Positions 33,533-42,420 of a DNA stretch of 64,000 nucleotides are shown piece after piece; within the stretch, counting starts at the first letter, position 1, and every line of letters begins with the position of its first letter. The stretch is from CADEDH01 sp039029735 (lineage in GTDB: Bacteria; Actinomycetota; Acidimicrobiia; Acidimicrobiales; SZUA-35), in NCBI GenBank assembly GCA_039029735.1, contig JBCCFL010000021.1, positions 26,577 through 90,576 of the forward strand, read 5' to 3'. Both the position numbers and the translations under genes were made by a program. The notes under the pieces are model-generated. The model did not search any database, had not been told where the DNA came from, and saw nothing but the letters and a program-made list of their open reading frames with translations.

Positions 33533-34778
33533 ACCCGCCGAGGTCGCTCACGCCCGACCCGTAGTCGACGATCTCGTAGTCGACGTACTCGAAGCGCACG
33601 ACCGTGCGGCCCGAGTCGATCTGGTCCTGACGGTTGGGCCCATCGTCGTCGTAGAGGCCGTGCGGATAGATGCCGAACTGCGACCACGTTCCTCCTGGCG
33701 ACCCCATCGTGTTGATGCCCGACCGCTCGCGCAGTAACCGGCCGTTCAGCACCACCTTGTAGGAACCAGAGCTCGGGTGGTTGTGGATCACCACCATCAG
33801 CGTGTTAGTCGACGCCAGCTGCACCCCGGTGCGGTGCCGGCCATCGAAGGCCACGACCTGGATGTCACCCGGCACTGCGTCGGAGAACTGGTTGGCACCA
33901 GTGAGTTCGACGCCCAGATCGGGACCGTCGACGGCTCTGTCGAATCGCTGGAAGATCTCGATCGGCCCGTAGAGATCCGGCAGCTCACCCACCCGGAACC
34001 GCATGCAGTACATCTGCGTGGTGCCCGACGCGATCGGCTGATCAATCGTGCGTTCACGGAGCTCGGCCCGGTAGCGATTGTCGAGCGGCCCGGCGATGCC
34101 GACGTCGACGGCCAGTTCGAGCCCATCCGCACCCCAACTCATCCGGGCCGGATCGAGGGCGAACACGGTGCGCAGGAATCCACTCCCCTGGTTGAACTCA
34201 TCGACCGACGCCCCGGACTGACGCCGTGCGGCGAAGTCCATCACCGAACTCACCCCGCCGCTTGGACGGCGACACGACGCCATGCCACCGGTAGACGGTG
34301 CCTCGGTGCTCGCCGTGGTTGGCTCGGTCGTCGTCGGCTCAGTGGTCGCGGTTTCGGTCGTAGTGGTCTCGGTCGTGGTCGTGGTCGTGGTCTCAGTCGC
34401 GGTCTCGGACGTCCGCGGCCCGGTGGCCGTCGTGTCCGTGATCGACGAAGGCGTGGTTGGGGCCCCGGTCGTGGACGTGGCTCCAGTAGTCGCGGGCTCG
34501 GTGACGGACGTCGACGAGGCCTCGACCTCGTCGAGATCCCCAGCGGAAGAGCCGGCAACGGTGGCCGTGGCGGGTTCGGAAACGGCGCGGAGGTCGTCAT
34601 CCGAGCCGCCGTCTGGCCCAGGTGACGATGACGGACCCCGCGTCTCGGTCCGGCTGGACAGTGCGTCGTCAGCGGGCGAGCGGTCCCCGCTGATCGACAG
34701 GACAGCCGCCGCCACCGTGCACAGGAGCGCAACGCTCAGCGCTCCTGCGAGCACTGATGAGCGTCTGATCGCCGACAT
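33519..34778 (-). CDS. Secreted or anchored Thr-rich protein with lyase-like lectin domain
   Basis: 419-residue protein. An N-terminal signal or anchor segment (VLAGALSVALLCTVAAAVLS, about 9-28) is followed by a Thr/Ser/Ala/Pro/Glu-rich low-complexity linker (about 35-165). The C-terminal domain (about 180-415) resembles polysaccharide-lyase/heparin-lyase I-like concanavalin folds: NRYRAELRER near 240 and GIYPHGLYDDDG near 375, a region where family 20 alginate/heparin lyases carry catalytic residues. It therefore may bind or cleave an extracellular polysaccharide. ATG 34778 gives the full signal. The low-complexity linker is coded by repetitive DNA prone to length change. Activity is inferred, not shown. 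Confidence 0.72.
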   Translation of the reverse strand: MSAIRRSSVLAGALSVALLCTVAAAVLSISGDRSPADDALSSRTETRGPSSSPGPDGGSDDDLRAVSEPATATVAGSSAGDLDEVEASSTSVTEPATTGATSTTGAPTTPSSITDTTATGPRTSETATETTTTTTTETTTTETATTEPTTTEPTTASTEAPSTGGMASCRRPSGGVSSVMDFAARRQSGASVDEFNQGSGFLRTVFALDPARMSWGADGLELAVDVGIAGPLDNRYRAELRERTIDQPIASGTTQMYCMRFRVGELPDLYGPIEIFQRFDRAVDGPDLGVELTGANQFSDAVPGDIQVVAFDGRHRTGVQLASTNTLMVVIHNHPSSGSYKVVLNGRLLRERSGINTMGSPGGTWSQFGIYPHGLYDDDGPNRQDQIDSGRTVVRFEYVDYEIVDYGSGVSDLGGFTVR

Positions 34779-34831
34779 GGCACCTCCAGCCCCTGTTCAT
34801 ACGTCGGGGCAGGAGGGCGAAAAGTTCCCGG

Positions 34832-35287
34832 TCAGGCGTTGGTCGGGGTGAGCCGGTTGAACAACGGCACGCCAACGACTCGCAAGGCAAGGCTCACCAG
34901 CCCGAGCTGGAGGATCACGATCATCACCTTGGCCGCGTCGTACAGGGGGCCGGGTTCGGTGTCGAGCAGCGTGACCCGCACCACGTCGCTGTCGGCGATG
35001 TCGGGGAGCACCTCGAGCTCTTCGACGTCCTCCTCGATGTCCGGGGGCTCCACCGGCCCGAACGTGCAGGATCCCTCAGAGGTGTCGAACCGGGAGAAGC
35101 GGGTGGCGGTCTCGTACTCCACCACGGGCCGCCCGAACCGGTTGCCGAAGTTCGTGCAGGCCTGCTCGGTGACGAAGTTGTCCACCGGCACGGTGACTCG
35201 CCGCGCGACCTGGAGGGTGAAGAAGCCGACCACCAACAAGACGGCGGCGAGCAACAAGGTTGTCTGCAGACGGGTGAGAGGCAACAC
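34832..35287 (-). CDS. Uncharacterised two-TM membrane protein
   Basis: 151-residue protein: an N-terminal membrane segment (TTLLLAAVLLVVGFFTLQVA), an extracytoplasmic part with two Cys (EQACTNFGNRFG and EGSCTFGPVEPP) that may form a disulfide, an acidic stretch (DIEEDVEELEVLPDI), and a second membrane segment (VMIVILQLGLVSLALRVVGV). No family recognised. GTG 35287 is preferred since the frame stays open far upstream with no further features. It sits between the Thr-rich secreted protein and a small cytosolic gene on the same strand, and may be part of that envelope-related group. Confidence 0.6.
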   Translation of the reverse strand: MLPLTRLQTTLLLAAVLLVVGFFTLQVARRVTVPVDNFVTEQACTNFGNRFGRPVVEYETATRFSRFDTSEGSCTFGPVEPPDIEEDVEELEVLPDIADSDVVRVTLLDTEPGPLYDAAKVMIVILQLGLVSLALRVVGVPLFNRLTPTNA

Positions 35288-35420
35288 GGACGGCGCTCCG
35301 CTCCTTTGCGATAGGCCCGCCTCAGTATGGTCCGCTGCTCGCCCAGCGCAACGGACACCCCTGCCCCTCCTGCTGCCCAGGCGCATCCATCGCTGGCGCG
35401 ACCAATCGAGCCGGCTCGAT

Positions 35421-35849
35421 CTAGGCGGCCCAGCGAAGAAACGAAGCGGGCTCGGCGGGCTCATCGTCGGCCACCACGAGCTCCGATGCGCCGGCCCAGA
35501 GCCGATCCCGTAGATGGGCGGCAGCGGGTTCAGCCAGCCCCGCTGACGCCACGACCCCATCGACCATGTCGCCCATGACGGCCAGCTCGGGGCGCCCCCG
35601 CAGCGCAACCGAGACCGTGGCCGAACCGTCGGACTCCCGTTTGATCGACCGGGTGAGACCAGGTGCCCGAGGCGGGCTCCGGAAGCCCGGAGCATCGACG
35701 CCCTCACTGCGGGCCACGGCGCTCAGCCGCCTGGCGATGGCCGCGAACCGCACCGACGACACGCCGTGCCCGCTGCCCGTCGACGCTCCAGCGCCGCCAG
35801 CTCGTCGAGCTGATTGAGCCTGCCTCGCTGTTCGCCGTGTGCCACTCAT
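35421..35849 (-). CDS. Uncharacterised 142-residue protein
   Basis: Soluble protein with a basic, Ala/Arg/Ser-rich N-terminus (about 1-30) and a small C-terminal region resembling a stand-alone alpha/beta fold (SATVSVALRGRPELAVMGDM, GASELVVADDEPAEPASFLRW). No family recognised. It lies 133 bp upstream of the two-TM protein gene on the same strand and is divergent from the nuclease at 35983. Weak evidence: normal-looking C-terminal composition and a good ATG, no obvious ribosome binding site. Confidence 0.5.
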   Translation of the reverse strand: MSGTRRTARQAQSARRAGGAGASTGSGHGVSSVRFAAIARRLSAVARSEGVDAPGFRSPPRAPGLTRSIKRESDGSATVSVALRGRPELAVMGDMVDGVVASAGLAEPAAAHLRDRLWAGASELVVADDEPAEPASFLRWAA

Positions 35850-35982
35850 GACCGTGCTCCGATTCTGTCTCCGTGTGCCGTTCCTTCTGCCTGGTTTCCA
35901 CTATGGCCACGGGGTGTGACGCTGAAGAGCGACGGTGAAGGGTGAAACCGTTGGCTCGCGGCCTACGCGAGACTTGGGCTCG

Positions 35983-36951
35983 ATGTCGGATCTGCACGAA
36001 CCACCGCCGCTCAACCCCACCCAGCAGCGCATCACCGACGAGCTGGGGGCCACGAGGGACGAGCGGCCGAGCTTCGAGCCCGATCTCGGGGCGAGCGTGC
36101 GCCACTGGCTGGAGGAGGAGATCGCGCCCTTGCTCGTGGACGCCGACGAGCTTCCGTTGTTCGTGTCGAAGCACAAGCTGATGCTGATCCACTCGTGCCC
36201 CACCCGATACGTGGCCGAGGAGCAGCAGGAGTTCGAGTGGACTGTGCCGTCAGCGCGGGGATCAGTAGCCCACAAGGCCATCGAGTTGATGGTCACCTGG
36301 CGAGGGACGCCGACGCCCATCGACCTCGTCGAGGCGGCGCTCGGGCGGCTCGAGGCCGAGGAGCGCGGTGTTGGTTCCTTCATCGCCAGCCTGGACGACG
36401 CCGAGCGGGCCGAACTCGCCGGCCGGGCCAACGACTTCGTCACCACGTTCACCGAGACGTTCCCTCCGCTGCGTCGGCAGTGGGTGCCGGTGGCCGAGTC
36501 GCGGGTGCGGGCGGAGTTGTGCGATGGGGCCCTCAGCCTCCAGGGCAAGATCGACCTCAGCCTCGGCCGGGCCGACGGTACGAGAGCCGGCAAGGTGCTG
36601 TTCGACCTCAAGACGGGCCGGGCCTCGGCGTCGCACCGGGAGGACCTACGCTTCTACGCCCTGCTCGAAACGATGAAGCTCGGCGTACCACCCCGGTTGC
36701 TCGTGAACTACTACCTGGAGGCGGGAGAGCCCCACCGCGAGCCTGTGAGCACCGACGTGATCGAAGCCGCCGGCAAGCGTCTGATCGATGGGGTGACGAA
36801 GATCATCGAGGCCACTGCCCCGGGGGCCGACACGAAGAGGGTCACCGGGCCGGGGTGCCGCTTCTGCCCCGCCCTCACCGCCTGCGAGCCCGGCACGGCC
36901 CACATCGCCGCTCTCGACCGCACCGACCTCTCCGTCGAGACCGACGACTGA
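35983..36951 (+). CDS. PD-(D/E)XK (RecB/Cas4-like) nuclease with probable Fe-S cluster
   Basis: 322-residue stand-alone nuclease of the RecB/AddB/Cas4 superfamily. It has the GSVAHKAIEL motif (about 92-101), LQGKIDLSLG and KVLFDLKTGRAS (about 204-215) with Asp and Lys of the active site, and a YYLEAGEPHRE segment. An upstream Cys (HSCPTRY, about 70) plus a C-terminal CRFCPALTAC cluster (about 292-302) match the four Cys that hold a 4Fe-4S cluster in AddB and Cas4 nucleases. It could process DNA ends in repair. No helicase or CRISPR gene is adjacent. ATG 35983 is preferred over ATG 35935, since the N-terminal 16 residues lack motifs. Confidence 0.83.
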   Translation: MSDLHEPPPLNPTQQRITDELGATRDERPSFEPDLGASVRHWLEEEIAPLLVDADELPLFVSKHKLMLIHSCPTRYVAEEQQEFEWTVPSARGSVAHKAIELMVTWRGTPTPIDLVEAALGRLEAEERGVGSFIASLDDAERAELAGRANDFVTTFTETFPPLRRQWVPVAESRVRAELCDGALSLQGKIDLSLGRADGTRAGKVLFDLKTGRASASHREDLRFYALLETMKLGVPPRLLVNYYLEAGEPHREPVSTDVIEAAGKRLIDGVTKIIEATAPGADTKRVTGPGCRFCPALTACEPGTAHIAALDRTDLSVETDD

Positions 36952-36970
36952 CTCGAACCTCGACAGGCTC

Positions 36971-37052
36971 CTCCGGCCAGCTGATAGACCCACTCAGCCC
37001 GCCCCGGCCGGCTCCGGCCAGCTGATGGACCCGCTCAGCCCGCGCCGGCAGG
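36971..37052. repeat. Two 41-bp tandem copies overlapping a gene's 3' end
   Basis: Copies at 36971-37011 and 37012-37052, beginning CTCCGGCCAGCTGAT, differ at a few positions. The right copy contains the last codons and stop of the flippase-like gene, so the left copy is a duplication of that gene's 3' end. Confidence 0.88.
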
Positions 37053-38123
37053 ATCGACGTGTTGGGGATGGGGATAGCGACGGCGGAAGATCAACCAGGC
37101 GATCGGGCCGACGAGCACCGGGAACAGGAGCGACACGATGCGGTAGGCCAGCGTGGCCAAGGCCGCGTCGCGGGTCGAGATGCCGGTGATCACCAGGGTG
37201 GTCACGAGCCCCACCTCGACGAAGCCAACGCCGCCAGGGGTGAAGGGCACCATCGCCAGCACCGCACCGGCGGCGAAGGCGAGCAACACGAGGCTCAGCC
37301 GGGGCTCGGCCCCCACGGCATACAACGCCGCCACGAGGGCCAGGTAGTCGAACGCCCAATTGCCTGCAGCTGCCGCGACGGCCTTGGGCCAACGGTCCCC
37401 CAACACCTCGACCAGCCGCTCCCGCTCCTCCACCAGCCGGCGCGGGTCGAACCGCCAGGCTCGCCCGAACGGCCGGCCGAGCCAGGCCACCACCCGGCGA
37501 ATCGCCCGCCCGAGCCACCAGATCGGCGACTTGAAACCCATGGCGATCACGCCCAGCACTCCGAGCACCGCGAAGAACACGCCACCGGCGATGGTGGACG
37601 GCACCAGCCGATCCGGCACCGGGGCGCCCAGCAGCGCCAGGAGCCCCGCCACGGCGGGGATGGCGAACAACAGGGCGTTCGACACGATGCTGGTGGCCGC
37701 CATCGCACTCGCCGCCTGCGGCGCCGGCGTGCCACTCACGGCCAGCATCCGATACAGCGTGGCCCCGCCCACTGCGGCGCCGCCCGGCACCACCCGGGAG
37801 ACCGAGTTGGACACCAGCTGGCTGGTGGCGGCAACGAACCACGACAGCTTGGGCAGCATCTGCTTGATGAGGGCCCACATGCAGATGAAGCTGATCACCT
37901 CGAAGCCGACCATGATGGCGAACCAGCCGAAGCTGATGCTGGCCAGGTCGTCGGCCGAGCTGATGATGTTGCCCAGCTCTTGTTGCATCAGCACCAGCAG
38001 CATCACCCCGATGGCGAGAATGAACCCCCGCCGCAGGTAGGTGACGATGACCCCCGAGCCCGAAGGCTCGCTCTTTATCTCGTCGAGAATCTCGGGGTCG
38101 GGCCGCCGGGCCGATGGATTCAT
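37035..38123 (-). CDS. LPG-synthase/flippase-like (UPF0104) membrane protein
   Basis: 362-residue polytopic membrane protein of the MprF-N/AglD-like UPF0104 family, with about eight hydrophobic segments. Signature regions are RVVPGGAAVGGATLYRML (about 117-134) and the MVPFTPGGVGFVEVGL loop (about 305-320), both typical of lysyl-phosphatidylglycerol flippase-like proteins. It probably moves or modifies a lipid. ATG 38123 overlaps the maf stop by 3 bp (ATGA). The frame continues upstream antisense, but the N-terminus there has no sense. It forms a two-gene operon with maf. A 41-bp duplication includes its stop codon. Confidence 0.87.
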   Translation of the reverse strand: MNPSARRPDPEILDEIKSEPSGSGVIVTYLRRGFILAIGVMLLVLMQQELGNIISSADDLASISFGWFAIMVGFEVISFICMWALIKQMLPKLSWFVAATSQLVSNSVSRVVPGGAAVGGATLYRMLAVSGTPAPQAASAMAATSIVSNALLFAIPAVAGLLALLGAPVPDRLVPSTIAGGVFFAVLGVLGVIAMGFKSPIWWLGRAIRRVVAWLGRPFGRAWRFDPRRLVEERERLVEVLGDRWPKAVAAAAGNWAFDYLALVAALYAVGAEPRLSLVLLAFAAGAVLAMVPFTPGGVGFVEVGLVTTLVITGISTRDAALATLAYRIVSLLFPVLVGPIAWLIFRRRYPHPQHVDPAGAG

Positions 38124-38740
38124 GCGGTACCGAACCAGGTCGCCAGTGGCCACCCCACCCTGGAGCAGGCCACGTCGAGCGCGACCACCGGCAGACCGAC
38201 TGCGCTCTGGTAGGTGCCCTCCATCCGGTTGACGAAGAGCGACGCCCGGCCCTGGATGGCGTAGGCCCCCGCCTTGTCGAGCGGTTCGCCGGTGGCGACG
38301 TAACAGTCGATGTCGGCGGCATCGAGCTCGCGGAACGACACGTTTGCGACTTCCACCGCACACTCGGTGCGGCCGGCAGTGGCCACGGCCACCCCGGTGA
38401 AGATCTGGTGGCGGCGGCCCGACAGGCGGCTCAACATGCATCGTGCCTCGGCCGGGCATGCGGGCTTGCCGAAGATCTCCCCATCGAGGGCAACCACCGT
38501 GTCGGCCCCGATCACCACCGTGCGATCCTCGCCCCCGGCGTCGGCCAGCCCCGCCTCGGCCTTGGCGGTGGCCAACCGCAACACGAGCGCATCGGGGGTC
38601 TCGCCGGGCTCCGCGGTCTCGTCGAGGTCGACCGGACGTTGTTCAGCAGCCACACCGAGGGCTGCGAGCAGTTGATGGCGGCGCGGCGACGCCGAGGCCA
38701 GGATCAGCCGCGGCCGATAACTCACGCCATTGGGAGCCAT
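38120..38740 (-). CDS. maf: Maf nucleoside triphosphate pyrophosphatase
   Basis: 206-residue Maf protein that hydrolyses non-canonical or excess nucleoside triphosphates (dTTP/UTP or 7-methyl-GTP classes). The start LILASASPRRHQLLAALG is the family hallmark, with IGADTVVALDG (catalytic Asp) and the AYAIQGRASLFVNRMEGTYQ region near the end. Length is normal. ATG 38740 is the clear start. It leads a two-gene operon with the flippase-like membrane gene, overlapping by 4 bp, and is divergent from the enoyl-CoA hydratase-like gene by 52 bp. Confidence 0.93.
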   Translation of the reverse strand: MAPNGVSYRPRLILASASPRRHQLLAALGVAAEQRPVDLDETAEPGETPDALVLRLATAKAEAGLADAGGEDRTVVIGADTVVALDGEIFGKPACPAEARCMLSRLSGRRHQIFTGVAVATAGRTECAVEVANVSFRELDAADIDCYVATGEPLDKAGAYAIQGRASLFVNRMEGTYQSAVGLPVVALDVACSRVGWPLATWFGTA

Positions 38741-38792
38741 CGCTCCATGCTAGATCGCCCGGGTTGGTCTCGTCGTGCAACACTGTGCCCCC

Positions 38793-39548
38793 ATGAGTCT
38801 CGTACGAGTTGACCGCTCCGATGGTGTGGGCACCATCACCCTGAACGATCCTGACCGGCGCAACGCCGTCACCCTCGAGATGTGCGCCCAACTCGACGAG
38901 GCGATCACCGATCTGGAGCACGACACCAGCGTGAACGCCCTGGTCATCACAGGCGCGCCACCGGCGTTCTGCGCTGGCGCCGACCTCAGCCACCTCGGCG
39001 ACTCAGCCGAGGAGGGTCTGCTTGCGATCTACGAGGGGTTCCTCCGTGTTGGCCGCTCGCCGCTCCCGACCATCGCTGCGGTGAACGGTGCTGCCGTGGG
39101 CGCCGGTATGAACCTGGCCCTCATCTGCGACATCCGCCTCGCTGGTGCGTCGGCCCGCTTCGACGACCGGTTCCTCAACCTCGGGATCCACCCGGGGGGC
39201 GGCCACACCTGGATGTTCCAGAACATCACTGGCCCGCAGGCGGCGATGGCGGCGGTGCTGTTCAGCGAGGTCCTCGACGGGGCCGAAGCCGAGCGGGTGG
39301 GGTTGGCGTTCCGCTGCTACCCCGACGACGAGCTGCTCGCCGGCGCCCACACCATGGCGGCCCGGGCCGGGGCCAATCCCCGCGACCTCGTGCTGAAGAC
39401 GAAGCGCACGATGCAAGACATCCGCTACGTCACGTCGCAGCGAGCCGCGGTGGACCACGAGCTGGGCCCGCAGTCGTGGTCAACCCGCCAGCCGGCGTTC
39501 GCCGAGAAGCTGGCGGCCCTCAAGTCCAAGATCAGCTCGACGAACTGA
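38793..39548 (+). CDS. Enoyl-CoA hydratase/isomerase family protein
   Basis: 251-residue crotonase-fold protein. Oxyanion-hole and CoA-binding motifs are present: ITGAPPAFCAGADLSHLG (about 55-72) and NGAAVGAGMNLALICDIRLA (about 98-117). Usual catalytic Glu positions are replaced in the GIHPGGGHTW region, so an atypical reaction is possible. It would act on an acyl-CoA in fatty-acid or aromatic degradation. ATG 38793 is preferred over the GTG at 38775. It is divergent from maf and followed by a convergent acetyltransferase with 12 bp between stops. Confidence 0.87.
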   Translation: MSLVRVDRSDGVGTITLNDPDRRNAVTLEMCAQLDEAITDLEHDTSVNALVITGAPPAFCAGADLSHLGDSAEEGLLAIYEGFLRVGRSPLPTIAAVNGAAVGAGMNLALICDIRLAGASARFDDRFLNLGIHPGGGHTWMFQNITGPQAAMAAVLFSEVLDGAEAERVGLAFRCYPDDELLAGAHTMAARAGANPRDLVLKTKRTMQDIRYVTSQRAAVDHELGPQSWSTRQPAFAEKLAALKSKISSTN

Positions 39549-39560
39549 TCTCGCCCGGCA

Positions 39561-40154
39561 TCACAGCCAGAGGCTAGCCAGATCGTCGCGACGCGCTCGC
39601 CACTCCTCGGAGGTGATGGCGTAGCGAACGTGGTCCTCCCAGACGCCGTTGATCTCGAGGTAGCGCTCGGCCACGCCTTCGTTGCGGATCTCGAGCTTCT
39701 CGACCACCCGCCGCGACGCCGTGTTACGCGGCACGATCGAGATCTGGATCCGATGGAGCAACTGCGTCTCGAACGCGAAGCGGGCCACGATCACGACCGC
39801 CTCCGGCACGTACCCGTGGCCGGCGTGCAACTCGTCGATCCAGTAGCCAACGTATGCGTTCTGGAACGGACCACGTTGCACTGAGTTGAGGTTGATCTCG
39901 CCGGCGAAGGTGCCGCCGACGAAGATCCCGAATCCGAAGCCTGTGCCGAGCTGCCACTCCCGCTCGCGGGCGTGACAACGGAGCGCGAACGCACTCCGAT
40001 CCTCCACCACGTCGGGCGAGCCCGGCGGTCGGGCCGGCTCCCACTTGGTGAGCCAATCCACGTTGCGACGACGAACCGAACGCCACTGCTCGAAGTCGGA
40101 CGGCTGCAGGCGCCGAAGCAGGATGCGACGGCCGAGCAACGTCGTGGAGGACAT
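39561..40154 (-). CDS. GNAT-family N-acetyltransferase (RimJ/RimL type)
   Basis: 197-residue acetyltransferase. It opens LLGRRILLRRLQPSDFEQWR, as in RimJ-like enzymes, and has a central acetyl-CoA region GYWIDELHAGHGYVPEA and RIQISIVPRNTASRRVVEKL. It likely acetylates a protein N-terminus or small molecule. ATG 40154 is used; the open frame further upstream is antisense to ppx. It lies 10 bp after the ppx-like stop and probably belongs to the same transcription unit. Confidence 0.87.
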   Translation of the reverse strand: MSSTTLLGRRILLRRLQPSDFEQWRSVRRRNVDWLTKWEPARPPGSPDVVEDRSAFALRCHAREREWQLGTGFGFGIFVGGTFAGEINLNSVQRGPFQNAYVGYWIDELHAGHGYVPEAVVIVARFAFETQLLHRIQISIVPRNTASRRVVEKLEIRNEGVAERYLEINGVWEDHVRYAITSEEWRARRDDLASLWL

Positions 40155-40164
40155 CCGAGCGATC

Positions 40165-41175
40165 CTAACGCTCGCCGAATTCCGACCCGGTAACAGCCTC
40201 CGAGAGCACGCCGTCGAGCAGCCCCGCCTGCGAGACGATGACGTGCTCCAGATCCCACTGACGCATGAACTCGACGAGCACCGCGCAGGCCCCGACCACA
40301 TCGTCGACCCGCCCCGCGGGGAGCCCCGGATTGTGGCGCCGATCATCGAACGCCTCGGTGGCGAGCGTGCGGAACACGTCTTCGGCGGCCTCGCGAGTGA
40401 GTTCGAAGCCGTGCACCGGGCCTGGCCCCTCGCCGGTTCGGGGATCGACGTCACCCAGGCCGATCTCGATCGCGGCGATGATCTCCGCCGTTCCGGTGAC
40501 CACCACGAAGGCCTCCGGTTCATCCTGTCGGGCGGCCTCGACGAGCGGCGCCACGGCGGCGAGGGTGCGCACCACGTCGTCGATGTGGAGTTCGACCACC
40601 GACAACGCAGCTGACAGCTCGGCGGGGCGGGGCGGATCCGATTCGAGGTATGTCTCGCTCAGGAGCGCGCCACCAACCGGGATGACGTAGGACCCGCGAG
40701 GGCCGTCCGGCCCGCCGATCACCACCGGTGTCGCCGCGCCCCCGAGATCTACCAGCACCACCTCGCGGTCGGCCGCTGGCGTGGAGCCGAGCGCAGCCAG
40801 CGCACCGAGGTAGCCCAACCGGGCCTCGACGTCGTCAGCCAGGATCTCCAACTCCGCGCCAAGCACTCGATCCACCACTGCGGCCACGGCGTCGGGGTTG
40901 CTCGCCCCTCGCATCGCCGCAGTGCCCACCACCCGGGTGGAGCCAGGGTCACCGCCGGCGTCGCTGATGGCGATGGCGAACTGCGACAAGATGTCGTGGA
41001 GCGCAGCGAGCGACGTGTCGGCGACGGCGACGGACGAGAGCGTGCCGGTGGCCCCGAGGCGGAGGCCGCCCAGGCGAAGGTCGACCGCGTGCCGGCTGAC
41101 TCCTGTGGCGGTCCGCACCAACAGTCGAGTGGTGACGGCACCGATCTCGATCACCGCTCGGACGCTGCCGGTCAT
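40165..41175 (-). CDS. ppx: Ppx/GppA family phosphatase
   Basis: 336-residue exopolyphosphatase/pppGpp phosphatase of the ASKHA fold. It has the N-terminal phosphate-loop strand AVIEIGAVTTRLLV, a central VLVDLGGAATPVVIGG and a C-terminal VDDVVGACAVLVEFMRQ region. It hydrolyses polyphosphate or pppGpp. It sits directly downstream of DUF501 with a 4-bp ATGA overlap, as in the Rv1025-Rv1026 arrangement. ATG 41175 is preferred to the longer frame. Confidence 0.86.
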   Translation of the reverse strand: MTGSVRAVIEIGAVTTRLLVRTATGVSRHAVDLRLGGLRLGATGTLSSVAVADTSLAALHDILSQFAIAISDAGGDPGSTRVVGTAAMRGASNPDAVAAVVDRVLGAELEILADDVEARLGYLGALAALGSTPAADREVVLVDLGGAATPVVIGGPDGPRGSYVIPVGGALLSETYLESDPPRPAELSAALSVVELHIDDVVRTLAAVAPLVEAARQDEPEAFVVVTGTAEIIAAIEIGLGDVDPRTGEGPGPVHGFELTREAAEDVFRTLATEAFDDRRHNPGLPAGRVDDVVGACAVLVEFMRQWDLEHVIVSQAGLLDGVLSEAVTGSEFGER

Positions 41176-41657
41176 GATGCGGGCTCCGAGGGGTCGAATG
41201 CCCGACCCTCGGCGTGGAGGCGGTGGTGCACCCACTCCCCCACGGGATCATCGGCCCCCACCAGGAAGTTGGCGTAGTGGGCGTGCAGACACTTGACGCC
41301 CTCGCGGGTGCCGCCCACCCCTCCGGAGGGTCGTGGCCCGTCGTGATCGGAGGGCATGAGGCGCTCCCGCTCGGCGGCGTAGGCGTCATGCGCCGCCCGC
41401 AGCGCCACAGCGTCGACCTCGGCTTCGGCCTGGTTGACTCCGCCGATCGACTCGAGCGATCCGACGGCCCGATTCAGCGCCTTGTCGACCAGCCAGTACC
41501 GAGTTGGCATCGGCCGCCCCGAGTAGAGCAGGGGCGCGTTGGCCACGACCACCGGGGATCGGTCCACCCGGCGCACAACCACCTCGAACTGCCCCTGGGG
41601 TTCGCGCCCCAGGAGTTCGGTGACGACGTGCAGATCGTCGTCGGGCGCAGCGGTCAC
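41172..41657 (-). CDS. DUF501 domain protein
   Basis: 161-residue protein matching DUF501: TELLGREPQGQFEVVVRR, PTRYWLVDKALNRAVGSLES and GVGGTREGVKCLHAHYANFL, the last with conserved Cys and His residues. Its function is unknown; it is almost always beside ppx, ftsB and eno in actinobacteria, suggesting a link to growth or division. GTG 41657 starts the family N-terminus; the frame is open to 41714. It follows the CoxG-like gene by 19 bp. Confidence 0.86.
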   Translation of the reverse strand: MTAAPDDDLHVVTELLGREPQGQFEVVVRRVDRSPVVVANAPLLYSGRPMPTRYWLVDKALNRAVGSLESIGGVNQAEAEVDAVALRAAHDAYAAERERLMPSDHDGPRPSGGVGGTREGVKCLHAHYANFLVGADDPVGEWVHHRLHAEGRAFDPSEPAS

Positions 41658-41676
41658 GGCGTGGCCGCCCCGTCGA

Positions 41677-42420
41677 TCAGTTGCGGCCAAGCAGCCAGTA
41701 GAGGATGGCGACAATGATGGCCAGCCCGGCGCCAGCCGGGATGAGGCGCTTGCTCAGCGCGCCACCGGACACGGCGAGCAGGTCGACCGGCTCAGCCTCG
41801 GGGGCATCGATCTTGCGCACCCCGGCCGACGCCGCATCAGCGGCCCCGGAGGCAGCCGCAGCGGCCGAATCGGCTGCGTCACCAACCTCTGACGACACGG
41901 CATCGGCCACGCCGGCGCCGACGTCGGCAGCATCGCCAGCATCAGCGTCAGCTGCGCCGGTAGCTCCCGGCTCGTCGCCCGCTTCGAGCTTCTCGCGCAG
42001 GTTCTCGGTGAACTGGCCGAGGATCTTCTTCGATACGTCCTCGATCGCACCGCGACCGAAGCTGGCGATCCGGCCGCTCAGGCTGAGATCGGTGTGGATG
42101 TTGACCGTGGTCTGGCTGTCGCCAGCCGGCTCCATGGTGGCGGTGACCATGGCGTTGGCGTTGCCCTGGCGGGGATCGCGACCTTCAGCCTTGAGACGAG
42201 CCGTCTTGTTCGCCTCGTCCTGCTCCACGAAGGAGGCCTTGCCCTTGTACTGCGCAGTGATGGGCCCGACCTTGATCTTCACCACGCCGCGGTACTCGTC
42301 GCCCTCGATCTCGGTGAGCTGGGCGCCCGGCATGCAGGGCGCGATGAACTCGAGATCGTTCAGGATCGCCCAGGTCTCGTCCACGGGGCGATCGATGACG
42401 AATTCGTTGGTCAGCTCCAT
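41677..42420 (-). CDS. coxG: CoxG-like SRPBCC protein with C-terminal membrane anchor
   Basis: 247-residue protein. The N-terminal SRPBCC domain (1-145) follows the CO dehydrogenase subunit G pattern: MELTNEFVIDRPVDETWAIL, IAPCMPGAQL and DLSLSGRIASFGRGAIEDVS. An Ala/Asp-rich linker leads to a C-terminal membrane segment (LIPAGAGLAIIVAILYWLLG). CoxG recruits CO dehydrogenase to the membrane in Afipia. Here it clusters with CoxS, CoxM, MobA- and XdhC-like genes, supporting a molybdo-hydroxylase role, although the catalytic large subunit is not in the window. Confidence 0.87.
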   Translation of the reverse strand: MELTNEFVIDRPVDETWAILNDLEFIAPCMPGAQLTEIEGDEYRGVVKIKVGPITAQYKGKASFVEQDEANKTARLKAEGRDPRQGNANAMVTATMEPAGDSQTTVNIHTDLSLSGRIASFGRGAIEDVSKKILGQFTENLREKLEAGDEPGATGAADADAGDAADVGAGVADAVSSEVGDAADSAAAAASGAADAASAGVRKIDAPEAEPVDLLAVSGGALSKRLIPAGAGLAIIVAILYWLLGRN

